A stretch of DNA of 64,000 nt from Lichenostomus cassidix (taxonomy: Eukaryota; Chordata; Aves; Passeriformes; Meliphagidae), in assembly GCA_008360975.2 (NCBI GenBank), contig CM039180.1:9019122-9083121 (forward strand), in the 5' to 3' direction. The translations under genes and the position numbers were made by a program. Positions 52,955 to 64,000 of this stretch are shown piece by piece (positions within the stretch are counted from its first letter, which is position 1; each line of letters begins with the position of its first letter). Below the pieces are notes generated by a model. It had not been told where the DNA came from, ran no database searches, and saw nothing but the letters and a program-made list of their open reading frames with translations.

Positions 52955-53370
52955 GTTAAGTGACTGTGTCAGCAAGGGACTTTTGCAGTGAAGGTGGAGC
53001 TGCTCAGTGCACTCTGTGTGAAGTTTAACAAGCAATTATTTCCTCAAGGAGACACCTGCACTTGGTGAGATGGATAGTGCTTTAGATTTTATTGGCTGTA
53101 TTGACCAGGGGCTTGGTTCAGTTGCCTGAACAGTGACACCTGAACTAGTGAACTAGATGCCTGTGGGTGTTTTCCCTGCCTTCTGGCTGACCCTCCATGC
53201 AGATGTCTCTGGGCATATCTGGGGGCACTGGTTTAACATTGATGGTCCTCTGCTGATACCTGTTTTTGGCCACTAAGGTCTAGGTTTCCCTTAATTGTAG
53301 TACAGATCTAAATAGCAATCTGAGGTTACACATCTGTTTGGTTCTGTCTGCAGTTCGATGAGACAAAGGT
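52955..53370. other. GC-richer block, possible old LTR or repeat, unidentified
   Basis: This block is clearly richer in G and C than its flanks and has no open frame. Words such as GGTTCAGTTGCCTGAACAG and GGCATATCTGGGGGCACTGG have the feel of an avian LTR, but I cannot match them to a family or define ends. It could equally be unique conserved intron. Confidence 0.25.
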
Positions 53371-56300
53371 GGTTTCTGTAATTCTTTGCATATATCAAGC
53401 TGGTTTTGTTCAGCAGCAAACCACTATGCACACAGAACAGTGGTTTTGCTTGTTTCAGTTAGCTCAGGTCCTGCAAAGAAAGAACCAAAGTGCAGCCCAC
53501 CGGAGATAAAATATCTTGTATGAAAGTTTGAATAAAACTAGTAGCACTTGAGCTATTAGAATGTATACTTTTTATTTACGAACGGGAATGCAATTAGCCT
53601 TGCTTTGACATTTTAGTCATGTTGGTGTAGGAATTGCCATCCACATCACATTAAAGGTACACAGTATCAGTCAGACCTCAGCATTTCATCATTTGGGATT
53701 TGTATGTTGAATGCTGAAGGCAGAAAATACTTCCCACATAGTTTACCCAGACAAATTTGCAATATCTGCTGTTTGAGAAGAGGTGGTTGCTGAACAGATA
53801 TAATTTCAGAGAAGACTTCTCTGTCATTGGTAACTTGAAGAACCAAAACCACAAGTGGATGAGATCCAGATCCCACCCTGCTGGCCCTGTTGTGCAGATG
53901 CCTTTGAGGATTAGAGAGGGATTTCTAGAATGGAAATGCAACAATTTTAGTTCACATGCATAAGGAGCAGAGTTTTGCATCTGCAGAGTGGTATTTCCAT
54001 TTTGGTGATATTCTTAATACTCTGAGTTCCGTATTCTGTTACTAATTCTGTGTTATTTTATTACTGATATGTTTGGTTAATTCCTTTTTCTGAATGGAAG
54101 TTTTGGATAGACAAATCAGTACATTTAATTATTGTAAATAAATATTTATTACTTATATATTAATATTTATTATTTGCAGATGCAAAATGTTGTTTGATTG
54201 AAGTTAGCTCTTTTTTTTCTTCTACCTCATTCTGTTTTAGAAGTTAGAAAAACAAAGTTAACCATCCTAGATATTTCAAAATATCTAGTCAGACTAAAAA
54301 CAAAGTAATACATTTTTTGAAGGAATACATATCTTTTCTAACCTGCAAAATATTTGATAATAGTCGATGAGTCAATATGCAATAAAGACTCTCAGAGCTT
54401 CTAAAACATATACATGTTTTTGATATTTAAATCTCACATTTAATTTTCTATTTATTTAGATCTCTAATTGGTTTTTTTTCTTTTAGAAATATGAAATCAG
54501 TAAACACTTTTCCTGACTGAAAGAGATGACTTGGAAGTAGAGTCCAAGAGATCTCATGATTACTTAAAATTCCCACTCTTAAGTCACTCCTAGGGGTAAG
54601 AAGTTGGCTGAAGTGTTTATGATAAAGTATTTTTTCAGCAAACTGGAAGTTAATAATCTAGAGGTTGAGGTTGATTTCAGATGCCATCACTGTAGATTTA
54701 GTATAAATAACCCATCTCACGTAAGTTGTCTTTGAAAAATGTGCACATACATCTGTGTGAGAAGTTACATCAGATTGTTCATTTTTTCTTCTCATATAAA
54801 ATTATTGTCATATTATTTATGTCTAGTGGTAGTCAATGTTTGACTATATTAGTAATTTCTCACATCTTGTGATGTTATTACTCAAATATGCTTCAAAATC
54901 TGGATAAATACATAATTTTGAAAAGCATAAGACATTGTTCCATGAACATGTAAATGTTCAAGTCTAATCACAAAACACAAACTTTCAGTGCTCCCAGTTC
55001 AGAATTTAGAGTAAATATGAGACAGAAAAAGTCCCAGCCATTAAGGAGACCTTGGTATGCTCTTGGATAGTATGAAGGGGAGGGTCAATGTTCGACATGA
55101 CAAAAGTAGATGGTAATTTAAAGTTTAAAAAAAAGGTTGGTGTTATGCAAGAGAGAAGATTTTTGCTCCAAGTGTCTGAAGTACTAAGCCTGGCTTACAG
55201 GCAGCCCCATGTTGTCACTGACAAATCCCTTCAGCAGCTGTGGGACTGAGAAAGCCCCTTGGCTCAGTCACGGGTAGAAGGGTCTCACCGTCTGGGTGTC
55301 TCCCCTGTTTGTCCCCTATAAACAAAAATGCACAGTGGGGTGTGTAGGGTCCAGAGAGCTTGCTCAGTCTTGGCATCCAAAAACTTGTTGGGGAAGATGG
55401 CAGACAGGGAAACAATGCTGTGACAATGCACTAGAGAGGTACTCCTGTTCTGGGGTCCTGGGAAGCTTGGTTCCTTCAAGAGTGGCTCTAAGTACACTGT
55501 ATGCTTACGAAATGTCAGCTAGAAATGTTCTAGAGTATAAATAGTGATATTAATATGTAAAATCTTAAGATGTGGAGTATTGGATGTATTCTCTAAATAA
55601 TGATTTAAAGTTGTTTATTTCTTGGGGGAAGGATGAAGAGCCAGTTACACTTTTATTATGCAGCTGCAGGGAAGACAAATGGAACATGAGCTTGTCTCAG
55701 CAATGTAACAAGGAAGGAAAAAAAACATTAAACATTTAACTATTTTGAAATAGCACAGATTCCTATGTTTAATATTTCACTGTCCAAAGCCAAGATAATT
55801 TCCAAGATTTCCTTGCGTATTATTAATTGTTAATTTAAATGCAAAGCTTTTTACTGCTGAATTTTGTGCATATAAATCAACAGCAACAGGACATGTTGGC
55901 TGCAGGTTCTAGCTCCGACAGTTGTATTTCAAGGGGGTGTCAGAATCCTTTTCCCCACCCTTGTCCTGGAGGCACAATTTTAGTTTACCCTTGATGAGAT
56001 ATTTTACTGGGTGATTACATGGAATATTAAAGAAATTTGATAAGTAAGAGTTTAATTTGGGTTTTGAAGATATTCAGCAGTTCATTTAGGGATTCAGGAT
56101 TTGTTCACAAGTCAGTGTCAGCCTCTGATGCTTACTTGTGATTCACAAACATCTGACACCATGTATGCACTCAGTGAATATATGGTCTTCTGATTTTGAA
56201 TATTTCATTCAAATACCATAGTGATTTAAATAACAAACCACTCTACAGCAATCATGACATCCTGAAATAACAATTTGTGCTAAATTAAGCAAAGAAAAGT

Positions 56301-59300
56301 GGCAACAGCTGACAAATGTCTCTTTTAGGGAGACTGGAGTTGTGTTGTTCTTTTAGTGCTGATTTTCAGTTCATTTGCCTTTCTTCAAAGCACAGTTATT
56401 ATTTTTAAGATATGAGTGTGGTCAATTATATCTCTTCCTGTCATATTTAATGAAAACATCTACAAGACATTTTTTTTCTGGTAATAGCAAGCTAGCTATC
56501 TAGTTAAATGTTCTAAAACACTTAAATTTTATGAGATCCTTGTGTATCTAATACAATATTAACATTTACCCGAACTCTTCAAAGATTCCTAGTGATAAAA
56601 TATCCAGGACCTCTGGAGCACACTCATTTCATTAATTCCAGTTAGCTTTCAAAAAATGAACAAAGCCCTAAACTGGTCATTTAGATTACAAAGAATTATT
56701 TTTCTGTTCTGTTTTTAAATTTATGTTTCCCTAAGCCTGTTATTTTAAGGGTAATAAAACTGATTTTGTGAAATCAGTGAACCACTTTATCATTATTTTT
56801 CTCTTAAGAGAATCATTTTTATGAGACTAGATGGTAGTTCTAGATATCTCCAGATAGAGATATGTTCCTCTACTTACAAAATTAGGATAAAACGAAAATT
56901 GGAGACAATTGTGCATCAAAATACTGCACAAATTACAGTCTTTGAAAATAATGGAGAGGACAAAGGAATAGCAGTCTAAGATTTTGTGATTTATTTTGTA
57001 TCCAAGAACAACTCTATTTGCACTGAGTAGTTACCGTGTTGTGGAAAAGTCTTAGTAAGATATTTGTAACCTACCTGAAGGTATCATTCTTATTTACTCT
57101 CTATAAAGAGAGAAAACTAGTAATGCATTATCAAAAATATATCCTAGACGAGATATTGTTTCCACGCTCTTTCATCAATGATCTCAATAGGAGAAAAGAA
57201 AGACAATGCTTCATTAGATATACTTTCAAATTTAAGTATTTAAGTTGGAGAGGATTGTTATAAAGACACAGAACTAACCTCCAACACAGGATAGATAACG
57301 AGTTTCCTCGGGGAATTTTTTTTTTGTCAAGTTCAGAATAGCAACTCGGAAAATAAATTTTAAGTACAACTGCAATTAAAATGGTCTGCACACTTTTCCA
57401 CCCCACCTCTCCATTTGGAGGAATAAAGGAAGATCTGGTAGAGCTCTGGGTTGTATTTTGAAAAATATCTGATTTATTTCCTTGTCATAGACAAAGCTTC
57501 CTTCATAGAATTCTGGCTGTCTTCTCCAAATTTGTAATGTACAAATTGTGAGGAGGAGCAGCATAGCATAAATAGATCCTGTTTCCAGAGCTGGTATGCA
57601 CATATGGGTACAAGAGCACTTAATAAATGAAGGTTATATTTTAAAGAGAAGAAGGAGGAGGGAGGTCAGAAGGTCAGAGTGTTTGCTGCTATGTCTCCAA
57701 AACATGAATTTCCCATTACTGGTAAAAGGCTGAAGGTGTTGAACTGGGTTGGCAGTGCAGGGTGTCAGCACATGTGTGGGTTTGCCTTGGCACAGTTCCA
57801 GATTGCTTTAAGTGAGGCCAAGTGACTCTTGCTTCACCTTTGTGTGAGCAGAAGCTCTGTGAACACCAGGAATAAGGTAAAGGTCTGTCTGATCTGGGGC
57901 AGCACTGCTGTGCAAGAAACAGCCCTTGATGTCAACTGAGGCCAGGCAGGGAAACGATCCCACTTCAGCAGGGAACCAGTGAGATGGAGGCAGAGTGTGA
58001 TAAGAAGACATATAAATAGAGCTCCAAGTATACCACAGGATAGAAAAGGAAGAAACTCCCACAACTGTGAACATCATACTCTCAGCAAGGATCTCAGGTT
58101 GCTTACAACCTGTTCTACTTACCCCTCTTTCTGTTTGAGGAACACTATAGTTCTTGACCCTAGGAAAAAGAGGAATGTTGGAGAGAAAAATATGTGAAAT
58201 GAAATTAGTAGATCCCACAAGAGTTTGGTATAGCTATTATTATGGGTTTTGTTGTGTTAGTTAGATAATCTGGATGATGTGACTGTTTAAACTAACAGTA
58301 AATTTTTTTATCTTTATATATAGTGTCTTTCTGTTTGTCTATAATAGGATTTTAAGTAAAATGCTACGTTCCATTTTTATGACTTTGAGCAAAGGGTAGG
58401 GGACAGTAATGTGGTAAATAGTCACAAAGAAATCATCTGGGAGAAGCCCAGTAAACCACTAACAAAGGCACACTGAGATGCCTAAAGAATTCAGAGGGTT
58501 TCCTCCTCTTGTATGGCTGTGACTGGTATATCCTGCTGGATTTGAAGATAGTAGGCCCAGGAGAGTCTAGAATCAGGTTTCTAATCCTCTTCTAAGTGCT
58601 TTAATCCCTTTGATGTGCAAAATACCACTGCATCTACCAGTGCTTCCTCCTCTGGGAGGTGAATGGTTATCCACCCGCCACAGGCACTGTGGTGCTCAGG
58701 GTGGAGAGCAGAAGCACTGGTTGCCCAAGGACAACAATCATCTGAATATTTCACATGACAAATGATAACCACAGAGGGAACTTCCAGGCAACCAGTTATA
58801 ATATGAAGGGAGTCTAAGCCCTGCCAGAGATGGCCACCAGTAAGATGTGGGTTGAATTGCTTTCTGCCCTGCTCTGTCATTGCCCTTTTAGTGGGACAGA
58901 TTGTCTACAATCAGTACTGTGGGCTAGGAATTGTGCTGTGGAAGCCAGTTGAACTGGTCCATTTGGTTGTATCGCTGGGGTTTGTGATCATGGAGATCAT
59001 AGTCCTTCTGTTCACATACCTCTGTGGAATGAAGAAAAGCTAGATCAGTGTGAGAAGTTTGTTGATGCACATCAGTAGAGATAGCTAAAATCTTAACACT
59101 GTAATGATGTTAAAGGCAAGAAAATGCTCTTGTTCATATGGTTGCAGCATCTGTAGTGTGGAACAATGGAACCAGAAATACTTTTCAAAAGGGAGCAACA
59201 AATATTCAATTCCACTGAAACATGATAAAATACTCAACATGGAGTTGAGTAGTTTCACAACCTGTGAAATGCTTACAAATTTCCCATGATAATAATAGAA

Positions 59301-59817
59301 CAGCCTAGCTCTTGAATAGTAAAATCTTCGGAGCAGCTAGAGTTAATTGCCCTGGCTAAATTAAATCTTTTAAGACAGAAAAGGCCTATCTTTAAGCAGG
59401 ACTCTGAATGAAAATATGTTTGCTAGTTGTCACAAGCCAATGTGCAAGCTGATTTACTAGGCCAAATTGTCATCTTGAAAACTGAAGCAAGAAACATAAT
59501 CCTGTAGTGTGCCCAGCATGAGTGAACACTTCAGGGCATGACTGCAACACAGTTAGGGGCAATGCACTGGATACCCCTGAATGACCAACTATCACAAGGT
59601 GCAGTGGTAAACAGCAGTATTACATAATACCTGGCATGACTGGACATAACTCTAAGGAAAATTCACATGATATTCACTCAGATATAATTTTGCAGGTTAC
59701 TTCATAAGGAGTCAGTCAGTGTTTGTTTTCATGACATAGCTATGACCTTAATCACAAACCCTGCTGTTGTAGCCATCTGGAAAGTTGTACCATTTGACAA
59801 GAGCTGAAAGTCTTCAT
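53371..59817 (+). other. PCLO: PCLO intron, anonymous segment
   Basis: Intron without a recognised exon. Two GC-richer patches at about 55200-55500 and 57720-59050 have short open frames on both strands but no recognisable protein family. The segment 59330-59620 was also examined and not identified. Confidence 0.6.
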
Positions 59818-60690
59818 AATCATAGAATCATAGAATCGTGTGGCCTGGAAAGGACCTTTAGAGGTCCTCTAGTCTGCTCTAAGGTCTCCCTGCAACCTTC
59901 TCTCCTCCAGGCTGAGCAACACCAAATCTCTCAGCCTTTCTTCACAGGAGAACTGCTCCAGCCCTCCAATCATTTTTGCAGTCCTACACTGAACTGACTG
60001 TAGGGCCTCCATGTTTTCCTGTGTTGAGGATTTCAGAGCTGTCCTACAGGTGTGATATCACAAGCTAGAGGAGCCTATCTTCACACACCTGCCTTGACCT
60101 GCTGACCCAGCTTCCTGTGATGCAGCCTAGGATACAGCTGGATGAAATCACACATTACTGGCTCTCATTGTGCCTTTCACCCACAAGCACCTCCAAGTTC
60201 CTTCTCAGCAGGGCTGCTCTTTATCCCTTCATCCCCCAGCCTGTATTGATATCAGAGGGTTGCTCTGACCCATGTGCAGGAACTCACACATGATCTTCTT
60301 GAGCCTCATGAGGTTCACATGGGCTCACTCCTTGAGCTTGTCCAGGTCCCTCTGGATGGCATCCCATCCTGCAGGTGTGTCACTCAGGCTGGTGGAGTTG
60401 GGAAATGGATTGAGGGTACACTCAATCCCTCTATGTCATTGACAAAGAAATTAAAGAGTACTGGTTTCAGTACAGACCCCTGAAGGACACTACTTGTCAC
60501 TGGGACATTGAGCCGCCAACCACTACACTCTGAATGCAACCATTCAACAAATTCCTCATCCACAGAACAGTCCACCCATCAAATTCATCTCTCTCTCATT
60601 TAGAAAATGATGTTATAGGGCACTATATCAAAGCCCTTAGAGAAATCCAGGTGATATAGGGATTGTTCTGTTGCTTCATAGATGCTATTA
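59818..60690 (-). mobile_element. CR1 LINE fragment with internal deletion, minus strand
   Basis: The + strand opens with AATCATAGAATCATAGAATC, the antisense of the CR1 3' terminal octamer repeat, then GGAAAGGACCTTTAGAGGTC. The usual next ~250 bases are missing: it jumps at about 59880-59900 to TCCTCCAGGCTGAGCAACAC. It then follows antisense ORF2 through CAGGTCCCTCTGGATGG near 60343 to ATCCAGGTGATATAGG near 60660. This is the longest ORF2 stretch in the window. Confidence 0.93.
60384..60690 (-). pseudogene. CR1 reverse-transcriptase remnant
   Basis: Read on the minus strand, decayed reverse-transcriptase motifs are visible. LDFSKGFDIVPYN corresponds to the family's LDFSKAFD-type block (about 60625-60665). 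QGSVLKPVLFNFF followed by VNDI corresponds to its QGSVLGP-type block (60430-60490). Just downstream, the place where the catalytic FADD motif should be reads FPNS, in a frame shifted from the preceding one. Both catalytic aspartates are therefore gone and the gene is dead. Confidence 0.85.
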
Positions 60691-63600
60691 CTTGTCGTTA
60701 ACTATTTTGCTGACAGCAGAACTGCTGCCTGATAGTCTGCACAAAGTGCAGAACTCTTGATTCAGAATGGTCTTTGAAGCTTAGACCTGCACACTATGAA
60801 ATGAGTTCACATTCACTGAGAATAATGAAGCCTCAGAGACAGAAATAAATGCTGGCATTGCTGAAAAAAACAGTTACTTTTAAGATGTGGTTGTTCAGCT
60901 TCAGATATCTTTTTTTTTTTTCCCCTGTTACTGAGAGGGAAACCATAAGTATAATATAGCAAAACTTCTTAGACGCTTAGATTTCTCTAATATTTCTCAG
61001 TTCTTTTTGAAGCATTCCTGTGTTAAGGATATTGCAATGATTGGGGCATGCAGCCAAATTTTATTGAGAAGAAACCTTAGATGACCACAGTGTTTACGTG
61101 AGCTGTCAGTTTTGTATTGCAGAGTTTTGTTATGGGGTGTTTACACACTCAGATCCTACTTCCATGGAGAGATTTACATGCTGCAGCTCTTTTCTCTTTT
61201 CTTTTTAAGGCTTACCAAATGTTAGTAACAACTTTGAGGACTACTGCCAGAGACTCTCTCAGTCCTTCATTCTCTAACTATTGTTATATGTTTTTATTTT
61301 AAACTTAGTAATGAAGGAAGAAAAATCCTTCTGAAGCTGAAAATTTGTCCATGTTTTGTGGTCGAGCCTTGTACAAAATAAATATGATGAAAATTGTGAG
61401 GGAAAAAATTATATATTTTCCAAATATCTTTTTCTCCACAGGTGAGAAGTATATTCAGTACTTGTTGTAGGTTTGCAGTGCAGAACATCGATCAGTTCTG
61501 CACCACAGTGACATGTCCTGTTGGCACTGCATCCTGGCCAGGGTTAAGGGTGGTGTATTGCAGATGCCTGCTTTCTCACATACCCCTGCACCATCATATA
61601 AAATTAGAGCTTGAGTATAGTATCTAGAGCACCCATTTGCAGGATATTAAGTCTACTTGACTCTAGGCATCGAACACAGTAAGATTCAGGGTATCCAAAT
61701 TAAGCTCTTCCTCTGTGTCACCCTGTAGAATCACTAATGCTTTTCCTTTTCCTTCACGAGAAAGTGTGAAGAGTAACTACCTAGCTGTCAAAATGAGGCT
61801 AATAATATGTATCACCTCTGGGAAAAAAATATGATTTGGGGTAAGTGGATAGTCCTTCAGTTTAAGATTAAGAATAGGGAGAACAAGAAGATAAATTGCT
61901 TTATGCAAATTTAAGAGTGCCTCTCAGCCCTCTCCAGAGACATTTTTCAAATTCCTTTCCCCACCAGACAACATCACTAAGTGGCACAGTACTCAGACCT
62001 GTGGGTAAGGTGGATGCCATGGTAACAATACCAGGTGAATAACATTTTTAATGAACATTTTCCTGGAATCTGGATCGCTGACACTCTCCAAGGGGAGTTT
62101 AGATCACTATTTTTACTTGGGTCTTTCAGAACTGTAGGGTATATGAACAGCAATATACAATTGGTATAAATTAGTAATTGTCTGACATGTTATCTCTCTG
62201 TCTCTATTTGTGTTTTAATTTTGGTTTAACAATCACGGTTTGGCTTGGTCAGGAGGCAAGTTTGGTTAGATGATAGTAAGTGTGACACTATATCCTCCTG
62301 ATGCTGTATCACCATCCTGCTGTTCTTAATACAGGAAACACAGTGTAGCATGGACATTCTAATGCTGGACAAGTGAGCTTAGTGCACTGGCTGACACTGG
62401 AGCCTCTCAAGACAGAGACCAGGGAAGATTTTAGGGCATTGCTCACTGGAGGCAAAAGGCTCTGTGATACTCAGCAGGATTTTGTTTGGCTCAGGGCGCT
62501 ACCTTAGCAGCACAATAAAGTCCTGGGGTACAGAGGATGCACACACTCCCATGCACATGACCTGCTTTCCTTTGATTTGTCTTTCTCTGCCTCCTGTTTG
62601 ATTCTGCAAACGTGAGGAAATTTTTTAGCGAGATGCACAAGCATCTGTTTAGGTATGCAGCTTTTTTCCTCTTAGTTAGCATCTCTGTGATTCTGTAATT
62701 ACACTTCTGGGTAAAATAGGCTGTCATGATAACTTATGCCTGGAATGCTCTGTTTAAAGTGGTGGGCCTCATTCTTCTTGGATTTCCACACAGAGCAGAG
62801 GTAGGGCCTGACAGAAGATAGTAAATTAGAGGAAATTCGATCTTCCTCTGAGAGAAATAGCAAAAGTTCATCAATTCAATACAAAACTGACCAACTCTGA
62901 GAAAAAAACAGCAAGGCAAGATTCCTTCTTCTGGTGTAATATGGAGAATGAACATTTCCATACTTTTTCTGTGAAATATGCACTTTCTTTTAGGCCAGCG
63001 AGTCCTTTGTTCAGGTTGTGCTACTGACCTTTAAACTGATACATTAACAATAGGGAGGAATACAGGACTGGCAGATGCCAATGTGAATTACTCATTTATA
63101 GCAGCTTGAGAGTGAGATTGATGATCCTATGAGCACGTTAAAGAACATAACCCGGAAAACTAATCTAGTGAAATATATTCCATAGAAACACAACTGTTGA
63201 GAGAAAGAGAAAGATAATCTAGAAAATAACGTCTTGTGGCATCTTTATGGTTTTCTTTGCAAAGTTGTCTGGAAAAGATTGTTTGCAATAATTGGTCTCC
63301 TGAGAAAGTGATATTTTAATTTTCCTTTTTTCTTTTAAATTGTAGAAAATTCTGCAACTTTTTTTCAGGCATTTCATGCAGGATATTTTCCCTCCATCTC
63401 TTAAGTGAAACACTCAAACATCCTGCTCCCAGACAAAGCAGACTGTGCAATATCATACTGACTTCACTGATAGTTCAGAAAACAGAGATCTCATAGGATG
63501 AGTCTTTGATGGTAAACTCTGTGTCTGAAGCCACAGCCCAAATATCTCAGCTTTACATAGAGTTAGTGTTTACTTTGATAAGCAATTTTCGTGTCTCCCT

Positions 63601-63980
63601 TTTAAATAGAAGGTAGTTTCTACTGCTTTGAATTTTATAAGAAAAGCATAGTTTTTAAATACTTTTATATTAAGTGGTTATAGTAAGTGCTGGAAAGGCA
63701 TGAAGTCTAGAAATTAGAGAAGACTCACCCCTCCAGCATGTTTTTTCTCCTTACCTTTTTGTTTTTCCATCTCAATATTGGTCTGCCTGAAAGAAAAGGA
63801 AAAAAAGGTTTTTCTGCCTGGGACGAATCTGAATGCCTGGTTTGCAAAATGCTTATCAGGCTGATTCTATCTAGGTTGAAAATTTTATCTCTGCTGGACT
63901 GAAAGATGCTACAGCTTCAATGGATAAGAATTAAAATGTATAGTATTTTCATGTCAGAGGTTGTAAATCAGAGTGGCTGT
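60691..63980 (+). other. PCLO: PCLO intron, last segment in window
   Basis: AT-rich intron without a recognised exon. It contains T-rich tracts (about 60909-60922 and 63322-63340). A GC-richer patch at about 62380-62580 was not identified. No Piccolo exon carrying the remainder of zinc finger 2 was found. Confidence 0.7.
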
Positions 63981-64000
63981 TGTGGTTTAACCCCAAGTGG
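63981..64000 (+). mobile_element. Start of an avian ERV LTR, cut by the window end
   Basis: The final bases TGTGGTTTAACCCCAAGTGG match the first bases I recall for a common bird ERV LTR, beginning with the diagnostic TG. It appears to be the same family whose 3' portion is present at 26999-27466. Only 20 bases are visible, so the call depends on the sequence beyond the window. Confidence 0.55.

Noticed and set aside
59330..59620. Possible retroviral pol remnant
   Set aside because: Fragments of open frame looked suggestive at first, but no motif could be placed and stops are frequent.
1..64000. Prokaryotic features: CRISPR arrays, operons, insertion sequences, phage or plasmid genes
   Set aside because: None present. 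The sequence is vertebrate intronic DNA with an exon and LINE/LTR relics.
1..64000. tRNA, rRNA or snRNA genes
   Set aside because: No sequence with recognisable tRNA A/B boxes plus cloverleaf, nor any rRNA or U-RNA similarity, was noticed by eye. A dedicated scan would be needed to exclude degenerate copies.

Overview
The window is vertebrate nuclear DNA, almost certainly from a bird (probably Neoaves). The evidence is one large vertebrate neuronal exon, seven dispersed CR1 LINE fragments, and avian-type endogenous-retrovirus LTR sequence, all set in AT-rich intronic DNA. No prokaryotic genes, CRISPR arrays, operons or tRNA/rRNA genes were seen.

The only protein-coding feature I can support is one internal exon of PCLO (Piccolo, the presynaptic active-zone scaffold) on the + strand at 1267-2667. 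It is 467 codons long and phase 0 at both ends. It starts with the C-terminal half of the first Piccolo zinc finger, continues through a long Pro/Lys/Gln/Ala-rich linker, and ends with the N-terminal half of the second zinc finger. A clear acceptor (CAG at 1264-1266) and donor (GTAAGG at 2668) bound it. Positions 1-1266 are the end of the upstream intron. Positions 2668-64000 are the start of a downstream intron at least 61.3 kb long, in which I found no further exon.

In that intron I recognise six minus-strand CR1 fragments (13184-13770, 18688-19420, 45901-46045, 49862-50262, 50453-50790, 59818-60690) and one plus-strand copy (42550-43304). The two best-preserved copies keep decayed reverse-transcriptase ORF remnants with frameshifts or lost catalytic residues. 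An old, 5'-truncated avian ERV LTR lies at 26999-27466. The first ~20 bases of what looks like the same LTR family appear at 63981-64000, cut by the window edge. An older amniote repeat is suggested at 40696-40852. There are also simple repeats, A/T tracts, short tandem duplications and a few perfect hairpins. Most of the remainder is anonymous AT-rich intron.

I found no undescribed biological system. The most informative observation is the exon architecture: both ends split a zinc finger at the same place and in the same phase. This suggests the two fingers arose by duplication of an exon module, and that skipping this exon would still leave one complete composite finger.
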